A stretch of DNA of 64,000 nucleotides from Closterium sp. NIES-65 (Eukaryota > Streptophyta > Zygnematophyceae > Desmidiales > Closteriaceae). A model generated the notes under the pieces. That model was not told the origin of the DNA, searched no databases, and was given only the letters and a program-made list of their open reading frames with translations. The translations under genes were made by a program, and so were the position numbers. The stretch spans positions 1,982,501 to 2,046,500 of the forward strand of contig CANXME010002497.1 in NCBI GenBank assembly GCA_948144175.1, in the 5' to 3' direction. Shown in pieces: positions 56,261 to 64,000 of this stretch (position 1 is the first letter of the stretch; each line of letters opens with the position of its first letter).

Positions 56261-56435
56261 TGTGAGAATCGTGGGTAGAGTGAGGAGCCATAGCTAGGGT
56301 TAGCTAGCTAGGCAAGAGAGAAATGAAGACAGGAGGAGTTTCACTAGCAGCACTTGGGATACATATAGCTAACCCTAACATGGTTGTACTTGCTATAGAG
56401 CACCCCACTACAGGCTAGATAATAACATTCTGACA
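56261..56435 (-). repeat. 5' LTR of element K
   Basis: 175 bases; the two K LTRs differ at about nine positions. Confidence 0.9.
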
Positions 56436-56440
56436 TGCAC

Positions 56441-56515
56441 CCCCAGTCGCAGCACCCCTAGGCCCAGCACCCCCAGACTCAGCACCCCCCGGCTCAGCAC
56501 CCCCAGACTCCGTTT
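56441..56515 (-). pseudogene. Copia J linker, part beyond element K
   Basis: Plus-strand CAGCACCCCCAGACT units, i.e. the GAEPGG/GAESGG pentapeptide repeat on the minus strand, continuing J after the K insertion. It ends at CCCAGACTCCG. Confidence 0.8.
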
Positions 56516-56631
56516 GAGGATCTAGGATCGAGCTCAGAAAAGAGAGTTTGAATTGAATTGAATTGAATGATCATCTGGGTACAACACGTCATCGTGACCA
56601 CTTGTTCTCCCCCACTTTGCCTATGGGGGTG
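56516..56631 (+). other. Junction DNA and 3' end of a lost Copia copy
   Basis: 56516-56590 is unassigned, with four GAATT units in a row. From about 56594 the sequence is the usual Copia 3' region (GTGACCACTTGTTCTCCCCC, then CTATGGGGGTG) leading into an LTR. Confidence 0.7.
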
Positions 56632-56762
56632 TGTCAGAACATTATAGCTTATACATGTGTGTAGGCTGTAGTGGGGTAGCCCATAAGGGGTACAACCCAA
56701 TTAGGGTTAGTACTTGTACCCAACTCTTTCATAGTTCATTCATCCATCCTCACTTCTCGTCA
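56632..56762 (+). repeat. Type-a LTR, 3' end of a lost Copia copy
   Basis: 131 bases, TGTCAGAACATTATAGC to TTCTCGTCA. Directly abuts a minus-strand RT fragment. Confidence 0.9.
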
Positions 56763-57002
56763 CCATGTGCTCTGGTCGGTGTCTCACAGGAGCAACATAG
56801 GGTGCCAAGATGCTAAGAGGGTATGCAAGGTCAGGTCGTGTTCACGTTATCAGGTACATGAGGCAGCCAACAAGCTCTGGGTATGGGCCACTCGACTCTA
56901 TGGATTCATCCGAAGGCAGAGCTGAGAGCGAGTGGCGAGTAGACAGAGGAGTGGCCTGAGGTGAGGAGTACGTGAAGTCGAAGCGCTGAAGGACCTGCTG
57001 CA
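56763..57002 (-). pseudogene. Copia RT fragment joined to an LTR leader
   Basis: Minus strand codons for VQQVLQRF, YSSP, SALPSDES, GPYPELVGCLMYL and LAYPLSILA, about 80 residues of the RT end with a few changes. Upstream it meets the short leader of the LTR at 57037 in mid-gene, so everything from gag to mid-RT is deleted; downstream it is cut by the type-a LTR. Confidence 0.85.
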
Positions 57003-57024
57003 CCCACAGGCCAAGAGCGTAACA

Positions 57025-57036
57025 GCTCTGATTCCA
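57025..57036 (-). promoter_or_regulatory. Primer-binding site of element O
   Basis: Minus strand TGGAATCAGAGC next to the LTR end ATCTCAACA. Followed by CTCTTGGCCTGTGGG, also found after the primer sites of L and K. Confidence 0.85.
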
Positions 57037-57279
57037 TGTTGAGATAGGCTAAGAGTAGGTGGGCTTAGGAGCCATGGCTATAGTGGCTTAGTAGCTTGAG
57101 TTTAAGGGTTCAAGAGAGTGTCGAGGGAGTTGCAAAGGAGAATGGATGGTTTCACTATAGGCTCAAAGGTACAAACATGAAAGAAGAGAAGCAAGGTGCA
57201 CCACCTAACAAGCAAGATAACTACACTGAGTCTACATTGCAGGCAGCTGTAAAGTGATATATACAATAACATTCTGACA
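57037..57279 (-). repeat. 5' LTR of element O (243 bases)
   Basis: Minus strand TGTCAGAATGTTATTGTAT to GCCTATCTCAACA. Its first bases match the L/K LTRs, but it is about 70-110 bases longer. Its outer edge touches DNA that carries no recognisable transposon. Confidence 0.85.
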
Positions 57280-58719
57280 TTTTGTGCCAGCTCAGCTGCG
57301 TGGCAGGTCGCTCTGTTGGCACTTGCAAAGTTGCGCCAAATCGAGCCAATGTTGCAATAGTCCTTCTCGCCCTTGAAGCTCACTGACAAACCAGAAGGAA
57401 AAAAAATAAAATAAAATAAAACCGCGACTATGAAGTCATTTCCCCAACACTGAAGGACCAGAGTTGTGGATTTTTCAACCTGGATTTCTTTTAACACGCT
57501 CAGAGTGGCCATTTTGCGGCCGAAGTGCCGTCAGAGTAGAAAAAAAAATTGCGGGTCAAAAACAGGGAGGCGTTTTTTGAAACGTCAGCCCTGCACCCTC
57601 CCCCCCTCTCCCTTTTTCCTGGAGGTGCACACCCCCAGCACTCGCTATTCCTTGTTCCTCCCATCTTCCTCCCTTGGACGCCTAGTACTCCAGCTTACCC
57701 TATCGTTCCTTTTCACTTGTTTCTGCTCAGTTGGTGTGTCTCCTCCCGTCACTTAGCTCCCGTGACTCCACCCACCCCGAAGCTAGTTTCCTAGACTCGA
57801 GGTACGACTGCTATTTTTCCATCGGTGTTTCGTGTTCCTCGTGTGTTTCATTCTGTTTCCGCTCGACGCTCCAGCAGTACCTTTCCTCCCGTGCGGGTTC
57901 CCTGCCTCTTCAAAACCGATTTTGCTAGCCACGCAAGCAAAACCTGACTTTTGTCGAGCGAGATTTTTTTTCCCAGCTCGTATTTCGCGTCTTCTTTTCG
58001 CCCGTTAATTTCAATGGCTGCAACGGTCGGACATTGAGGCGGTCTGTATCACCAGGAGATTGATCGTGGTCTGCTTTGCCTTCGCTGTTCTGTCTAAAGG
58101 TTAAATCTGCTGCAGTTCATTTGTTCGGTTTCCTTTTTTTTTCGTTTGCTGTCTGTTAAATTTTCTCGTTCATCCCACTCTCCGTTATCTTATCTCGTGG
58201 TCTCATAGGATCGTTTGTGTAGCGCGTTAGTCTGATATTTCTCTTTGGCAAGTTGCTTTTGAAGATGGACTAACTTCTATCTTCGTCCTGTCTTGAAAAA
58301 GATTGATTATTGCGCATTTGTTTAACCGTATTTTCGTGCGTCGTAAGATACCCTAACCCGTCACTGACAATTCCTCGTTTTTGTCATCTCCTTGAGTATC
58401 CCATTTGACGTTCTAACTTCTGATTTGTTTGTCAGTGTTTTTGTTGTGGTGGTTGTGATAACATTTCGTTGGCGACTTCCGCATTCAAGTAGCTGAGGTG
58501 TTGTTCTGGGTAGGATCTTACGTCGATGCTAGTTCGAGTCTAAAGTTTGTATTGTTAATCACTTGTATATATTATATTCTGCTTTACCAGTGGAATTTGC
58601 ACAACTCACCATATTGGGGTATTTTTTACCAACTAATGGAAGCAATGGTTTTGGAATTACTATTCAATCGGATATAATGCTTATATTGGCACGTGAGTAA
58701 CCAAGATACTGGTTACCAA
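57280..58719. other. Transposon-free island, possible 5' region of a host gene
   Basis: 1.44 kb with no LTR, Copia or repeat signature, more AT-rich than its surroundings. From about 57590 it is pyrimidine-rich (CCTCCCCCCCTCTCCC and similar) and from about 58100 very T-rich. This resembles a promoter plus 5' untranslated exon followed by an intron, with a possible donor AAAGGTTAAAT near 58098. Short frames exist (57466-57756 and others) but none is convincing. Copia F is inserted at its right edge, perhaps within that intron. Confidence 0.35.
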
Positions 58720-58851
58720 TGTCAGAACATTATAGCTTATACATTTGTGTAGGCTGTAGTGGGGTAGCCCACAAGGGGTACAACCCAATTAGGGTTAGTA
58801 CTTGTACCCAACTGTTTCATAGTTCATCCATTCCATTCTCACTTCTCGTCA
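58720..58851 (+). repeat. 5' LTR of Copia F (type a)
   Basis: 132 bases, TGTCAGAACATTATAGC to CACTTCTCGTCA, close to the LTRs at 17658 and 56632. Confidence 0.93.
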
Positions 58852-58865
58852 TGGTATCGAGCACG
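58852..58865 (+). promoter_or_regulatory. Primer-binding site of Copia F
   Basis: TGGTATCGAGCACG, directly after the LTR; an initiator tRNA-Met type site with two changes. Confidence 0.85.
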
Positions 58866-58914
58866 TTCCCGAGTGGGAATACTGCCTAGGGCCCACCACG
58901 AACTTTTTTTTTCC

Positions 58915-59990
58915 TTCCCTGCCCGGAGCGCGCTTAGCTCCTAACCCGAGTAGCGCCTCGAGCCGCCTTAGTGGCCCCTGTTGGCCGCCCTTACTGCCCC
59001 TCGAGCCACCCTGTACGGCCTCGCTTAGGTCGCTTACGGCCCCGTCGCGGCCCCGCTACGGCCCAGCTACGGCCCCGCTACGGCCCCTCTTAGGCCCCGT
59101 CGGCCCCGCTACGGCCCCGCTTCAGCCCCACTTCGGCCCGGTCGGCCCCGCTTAGGCCCCGTCGGCCCCGCTTAGGCCCCGCTACGGCCCCGCTACGGCC
59201 CCGTCGGCCCTGTTACGGCCCCGTCGGCCCCGCTTAGGCCCCGCTACGGCCCCGCTACGGCCCCGTCGGCCCCGCTCCGGCCCCACTTAGGCCCCGCTTT
59301 GGCCCCGTCGGCCCCGCTACGGCCCCGATTAGGCCCCGCTTAGGCCCCGTCGGCCCCGCTACGGCCCCGCTTAGGCCCCGCTTCGGCCTCGTCGGCCCCG
59401 CTTAGGCCCCGCTGCGGCCCCACTACGGCCGCGTCAACCCCGCTACGGCCCCGTTGGCCCCGCTTAGGCCCCGCTACGGCCCAGTCGGCCCCGCTACGGC
59501 CCCACTTAGGCCCCGCTTCGGCCCTGTCGGCCCCGCTACGGCCCCGCTTAGGCCCCGCTACGGCCCCGTCGGCCCCGCTACGGCCCCGTCGTGGCCCCGG
59601 CCCCGTTGCCACTGCAGCCCCGCCCTCCCTTGCGGCCCACCGCCACCTTAGGCCCCGCCGCCACTTGCGACCTCACCATCATCTGCGACCCCGCCGCCCA
59701 GCGCCCGCAGCGCCGAGCATCCGAGCCGCCCGACCGCCGAGCCGCCCAGCAACCGAGCCGCCCAGCAGCCGAGCTGCCCGATAGCCGAGCCGCCCAACAC
59801 CGTGCAGCCGAGCCGCCCAGCAGCCGAGCCGCCCAACAGCCGAGCCGCCCGACAGCCGAGCCGCGCAGCACCGTGCAGCCGAGCCGCCCAGCAGCCGAGC
59901 CGCCCAGCAGCCGAGCTGACCTGCAACCGAGCCGCCCGACAGCCGAGCCTCCGAGCAGCCCAATCGCCCCCACCTGCCTGGTAAGAGCAC
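58915..59990 (+). repeat. GC-rich leader of Copia F
   Basis: Dozens of CGGCCCCGCT(TA/AC)GGCCC units up to about 59660, then GCCGAGCCGCCCAGCA units (59720-59960). This is the largest clear example of the two-part leader. Confidence 0.9.
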
Positions 59991-60047
59991 AGTCTCTGCC
60001 ACTGCACTGCCCTGCCTCACTGTACTCACTGCCTGCCTACTGCTGTT

Positions 60048-61352
60048 ATGGCTTCCCCTAGCGTTCTCACCTTTGACGCTGAGGGTCGGGCAGTGGACTT
60101 TGAGGTCTGGGTAGATGATCTACAGCTTTTTCTGTAGTGCGATAGGGCAGACGGCCTCTCCCTGTTTGACCTCACTTCTGGTGCCTCCCCTGCCCCTGCT
60201 GCTGATGCTGACACAACTGTTCGCTCACAGTGGGCCACGCGCGATGCTGCTGCTCGCCTTGCTGTGCGCCGCCACTTACCGACCACTGAGCGTGCACACT
60301 TTAGCCAGTACAAGAGTGCTCAGACCTTGTAGGACGCTGTAGTTGCACGCTACTCTTCCCCTACCACTGCTGCACTGAGCCGCCTCATGCTACCGTACCT
60401 CTTCCCTGACCTTGCTGCCTTTCCCACTGTCGCTGACCTCATTACGCACCTCCGCACTAGTGACACTCGCTACTGCGCTGCGCTTCCTGCTGAGTTCTGC
60501 GCCAAGAACCCCCCCCCCCCCCCCCCCATGTACATCACCCTCTACTACATAGTCACCCGGCTCCCTGAATCTCTTCGCGTAGTCAGGGACCACTTCCTCT
60601 CAGTTTGCCCCACCACTCTCACCGTTGACCTCCTCGAGAAGGCCCTCCTAGCGATAGAGAAGAGCATAGTCGCTGTAGGAGCCTCTCGTGGTGACCCTCG
60701 CACCCCCGTCGTTGAGGGGTGTTCTCCCTCCCCCCTCTTGCCCTCTGTTGCCTCTGCTGCTGCGGCCGACCTCGTTGGTTTCGAGTCGGTCGGCGCTGCG
60801 TGTGCCCCGAGCGGGAGACGTCGCACCGGCAAGGGCAAGGGGGGCAAGGGCACTGGAGGGGGTGGAGGGGGCGATGGAGGTGGTGGTGGAGGCGGTCGAG
60901 GGAGTGGGGGTGGTGGTGGGGGTGGTGCCGGGGGTGGCGGCGGCGGCGGCAGCAGTGGAGGCGGTGGAGGCGGTGGAGGTGGCGGAGGGAGCGGAGGCGG
61001 CGGAGGTAGTGGAGGAGGCGGAGGTGGAGGAGGCGGCAGAGGCGTTGGAGGCGACAGCAGCGGAGGCGGCGGTCGTGGATCGAGCCGCGACTCTGCGTCG
61101 AGGAGTGGCGCCGGTGGTGGTCAGCGCCAACAACAGCAGTGGAGTGGTGTGACCCTGTCGCCTCAGCAGCTTCGTGAGTGGTAAACTGCACGCCAGCGCG
61201 GTGGGGGTTTTGGTCCCTGCTCTTACGTTCTCCGTACCGGCGACCGCACTGGTGAGCTGTGCGAAGGTCCGCACTCCACCCAGCGCTGCTTTGGTCGCCT
61301 GACGGACGCGTGGCGTCGTCAGTTCCTTGAGGCGTCAGAGATCCCTCGCTAG
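60048..61352 (+). pseudogene. Copia F gag
   Basis: ATG 60048 starts MASPSVLTFDAEGRAVDFEV. One frame runs to 61352 with TAG 60135 (Gln in relatives), TAG 60330 (Tyr), TAA 61182 (Tyr, right after TLSPQQLREW) and TAG 61350 (Trp). It has the capsid region, a 19-base C run (60509-60527) that keeps the frame as poly-Pro before MYITLYY, a Gly-rich tract (about 60850-61080) and the reduced knuckle LCEGPHSTQRCF near 61258-61293. Confidence 0.92.
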
Positions 61353-64000
61353 GGAGACCTGGCTAAGGCCGGGGTTGGTATCTTTGATGTTGACTTTGAT
61401 GCTATTCTTGCTGCCATGTATGTTGTTGCTGATAGTGTTGAGGGTGCCTGTTACCTGTGTGTACCGCCTGACCCGGGCATTGAGGCTGCTACGCTAGGTG
61501 CTGGTGAGGCTGCTGCTCTAGGTGCTAGTGCGTCTGCTGCCCCAGGTGCCAGTGCGTGTGCCACCCCAGGTGCTGGTGAGTCTGCTCTCTCAGGTACTAC
61601 GTCGGCTCAGGCCTTCCACACCTTCATCCTGGACTCGTGTGCGTCCCGCTCCCTCTTTTGAGACCGCACAACGCTTACACCGCTTAGTCGGCCGGTTGCA
61701 GTCTCCCTGGCAGACCCCTCTGGGGGTCCTGTCCTTGCTAGCTTCTCCACTGTCCTTCCATGCCCTGCAGCCACTTCTGGCACCCTGTCTGGTCTGTACC
61801 TCCCCTCGTTCTCTACGAACTTGGTGAGTGGAGTGGACCTACAGGATCGAGGGGTTGACCAGTTCACTCCTGCGAGTCAGCGAGTGACCCACTGCACGTG
61901 TGCTCGGACAGGCCGACACTTGGCCACGTTCACCCGTCGGCCGAGTCTAGCCTGTACACTCTTACTGCTGAGTCTCCTCCTACTTCTGAGTCTGCCCAGG
62001 TAGCTGCGTCGAGTCAGGTGTTTGCTGCAGCGTCCAGGTCTGGTCCTGAGTCTGCCCCCTGCTCGTGTCGTCTGCTGTCCCACCAGACTCTCCTTTGGCA
62101 CCACCGCCTTGGTCACCCCTCCTTTCCTCGTCTCCGAGGCATGGCCTCCCGTGTCCTTGTCTCTGGTCTTCCTCGGTTGCTTCCTCCCCTTCCTCCGGGG
62201 CCTGGCCCTACCTGCGTCCCCTGCGTCGAGGGGTGACAGCGCGCCGCCCCTCACTCCTCCGAGTTCCCTCCGACAGAGGCTCCGCTGCAGACTCTACACA
62301 TGGACGTGTGGGGCCCAGCCCGCGTCAATGGGCAGAGGAGAGAGCGGTGCTTTCTGCTGGTCGTTGACGACTACTCGCGTTACTCCACAGTCTTCCCCTT
62401 GCGCAGCAAGGGTGACGTCACTGAGGTGTTGATCGACTGGATCCACGTAGCTCGTCTCCAGCTCTAAGAGAGTTTCGGCTCGGACTTTCCTGTTCTGCGT
62501 CTGCACTCGGATAGAGGCGGGGAGTTTTCCTCTGCCCGTCTGGGAGCCTTCTGTCGAGCACAGGGCGTCCGCCAGACCTTCACGCTTCCGGCCTCTCCAC
62601 AGCAAAATGGGATTGCTGAGCGCCGCATGGGCATGGTCATGGACGTCGCGCGTACGTCCATGATGCATGCGGCTGCCCCCCATTTTCTGTGGCCATTTGC
62701 GGTTTAGTACGCCGCGCATCAGCTCAACCTTTAGCCCCGGGTCTCCTTGCCAGAGACCTCCCCCGCCTTGCGGTGGACAGGGAAGGTTGGCGATGCGTCT
62801 GCGTTTGGGGTCTGGGGATCTCGGGCGTTTGTCCGCGACTTGTCTGCGGACAAGCTGTCCCCATGTGCTGTTCCTTGCGTCTTCCTTGGCTTCCCCCCCG
62901 ACGCGCCTGGCTGGCAGTTTTACCACCCCACCACGCGCCGTGTTCTGTCCTCCCAGGACGTCACCTTTGACGAGTCAGTGCCTTACTACCGTCTCTTCCC
63001 CTACCGCACTGCGCCCCTCCCCCCGCCGCCGCTCTTCCTTGCGCTAGGTGCTACCCAGGTAGACCCCCTCCCTCCTCAGGGTCCTGCCCCTTCAAGTGTG
63101 TCCCAGGTAGACGCAGTCGAGCCTGTCAAGGTAGCTGTTGACTCTGGTGCTGCTAGAGGTGCTGAGCCTGCGGGTGCCGGTTCTTGGGGTGCTGAGTCTG
63201 GGGGTGCTGAGACTGGGGGTGCTGAGCCTGGGGGTGTTGAGACTGGGGGTGCTGAGCTTGGGGGTGCTGAGTGTGGGGGTGCTGAGCCTGGGGGTGCGAA
63301 GCCTGGGGGTGCTGGGTCTGCTCGTGTGTCCTCCGGCGGTGCTTCGTCGAGGCGCGAGCCGCTCTCTCCAGAGGAGCTGCGCGAGTGGTTTGCCCGCCGT
63401 TGGAGATGTGCTGCTGAGTCTGGGGATGCTGCTGGGGCTGCTATAGGTGCTGGTGCTGCTGGAGGTGGAGCTGCTGGGGGTGTTGGCGCTGGTGTTACTA
63501 CTAGTGCTGGTACGTCTGGGGGTGCTGCTGAGGCTGCTGGTGCTGACGGTCCTACTGGAGTTGGTGCTATTGGAGCTGGAGCTGCTGGGGACGTTGGCGC
63601 TGGCGGTGCTGCTGGCGCTAGTGCTCCTGCGGGTGCTGGAGTTGGCGCTGTTGGAGCTGGAGGTGCTGCTGGCACTGGTGCTCCTGCTGGGGGTACTGGT
63701 GCCGTCCTTGCTGGTTCTGGAGGCGCTGCACAGCCGAGGCCGTACTTCGTGCCGCTCTTGGAGCAGGTTCTTGGTCTCCCGCCCTCTACTGGTCCTGCTC
63801 CTTCCTTCGAGTGTCCACATTCTGTCCAGTCGCAGTCACAGTTACCGCCCGCCTCCCCTCTCCGTGCTCCTTCTCCCTACACTGGTCCTACAGGAGGTCT
63901 TGCTGAGCGTCGTAAGCCTGCGTCTCGTCCTGCAATGCCTGTTCGTGCTGCTTGCACTAGTGGTTGTGCGGCGCGTCCGCGTCCTCCTGCGGTCCCCGGC
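61353..64000 (+). pseudogene. Copia F pol, truncated by the window edge
   Basis: FDVDFDAILAAMY, a row of (L/A)GA(G/S) repeats, protease HTFILDSCASRSLF (the Gly of the DSG triad is Cys) with TGA at about 61659, and pre-integrase HHRLGHPSF. Integrase pieces follow (LHMDVWGP, VVDDYSRYS, LHSDRGGEFSS, QQNGIAERRMG) with TGA near 62235, TAA near 62465, and TAG at 62705 and 62732 (both Gln in element C). Then SSQDVTFDE, a pentapeptide linker (about 63120-63320), PLSPEELREWF near 63363 and Ala/Gly repeats. It ends before RT. Confidence 0.9.

Larger units (their letters stand above)
54778..56435 (-). mobile_element. Element K, short non-autonomous LTR retrotransposon
   Basis: The element is 1658 bases on the minus strand with 175-base LTRs (5' copy 56261-56435, 3' copy 54778-54952) ending GATTCTCACA. 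Primer site TGCTATCAGAGC, then the same leader start as element L (TGGCCTGTGGGCCCACCT), then GC-rich repeats. The 3' end is close to that of L (GATTACACC, CACTTTGGCTATGGGGGTG). No gag or pol motif. Flanks read CGCAC (54773-54777) and TGCAC (56436-56440), a target duplication with one mutated base. It interrupts the linker of Copia J, and a solo LTR of another family is inserted in its polypurine region. Several LTR differences make it older than Z. Confidence 0.88.
58720..64000 (+). mobile_element. Copia F, 5' part (runs off the window)
   Basis: 5' LTR 58720-58851, primer site, long GC-rich leader, gag from 60048, then protease, integrase and linker up to the right edge at 64000. The five bases before the LTR are ACCAA (58715-58719), the expected duplication; its partner would lie beyond the window. 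RT and RNase H are not reached. It carries many stops, so it is inactive. Confidence 0.92.

Noticed and set aside
15433-62734. The many TAG codons at conserved Gln positions could mean that UAG encodes Gln, as in some ulvophyte algae.
   Set aside because: Five further TAGs stand at conserved Trp positions, the same Gln positions are CAG in sister copies, and the elements also carry frameshifts and TGAs. Decay of CAG/CTG sites explains both classes. The fact that the natural stops of the Copia frames are TGA keeps the idea testable with host genes.
1-64000. CRISPR arrays, rRNA or tRNA genes.
   Set aside because: The regular repeats seen are tandem or protein-coding minisatellites without spacers, and I found no convincing tRNA or rRNA signature by eye.

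Overview
The window looks like a transposon-dense heterochromatic stretch from a plant or green-alga nuclear genome. The evidence is GT-AG introns, LTR primer sites of the initiator tRNA-Met type, very GC-rich coding DNA, and Ty1/copia elements in nested layers. A streptophyte alga such as Closterium would fit the style of these Copia proteins, but that placement is a guess from memory and cannot be proved from the window. I recognise no ordinary host gene with confidence, and no rRNA, tRNA or CRISPR array.

Layout. Positions 1-2448 hold a possible N-terminus of an unknown basic protein running off the left edge, anonymous DNA and a 181-bp tandem repeat. Positions 2449-6535 hold an 11-exon gene with an unbroken reading frame of about 887 codons for a Plavaka-type (KDZ/CACTA-related) transposase. 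From about 6.8 kb to 33.6 kb lies a mosaic of truncated Copia copies (here Q, A2, A, B, C, D, E, P, M), with a short non-coding LTR element (L) nested in M. Positions 33.8-43.4 kb carry a decayed hAT/DUF4371-like transposase gene on the minus strand, split by a structurally complete Copia element (Z, 35647-42977, 131-bp LTRs, 5-bp duplication ACGTT). Positions 44.1-53.8 kb hold Copia I, whose gag is split by a second full-length Copia (H, 45537-52645, duplication CCTCC). Positions 53.8-57.3 kb hold Copia J split by a second short non-coding LTR element (K), which itself carries a solo LTR (duplication CAAAG), then two LTR junction fragments. A 1.4-kb transposon-free island follows (57280-58719), then the 5' part of Copia F running off the right edge.

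How the parts relate. Most of the Copia copies are one superfamily with an unusual plan: very short LTRs (about 120-140 bp), a primer site close to TGGTATCAGAGC, a long GC-rich repetitive leader, a gag with a poly-Pro site and a huge Gly-rich tract, a short motif SPQQLREW(Y/F), a reduced zinc knuckle, then protease, integrase, a hypervariable repeat linker that carries the same motif again, reverse transcriptase and RNase H. L and K keep LTRs, primer site, leader and polypurine tract but no gag or pol, so they would need proteins supplied by a relative. Almost every premature TAG in these copies is a transition at a CAG/CTG site, as expected from decay of CHG-methylated DNA.
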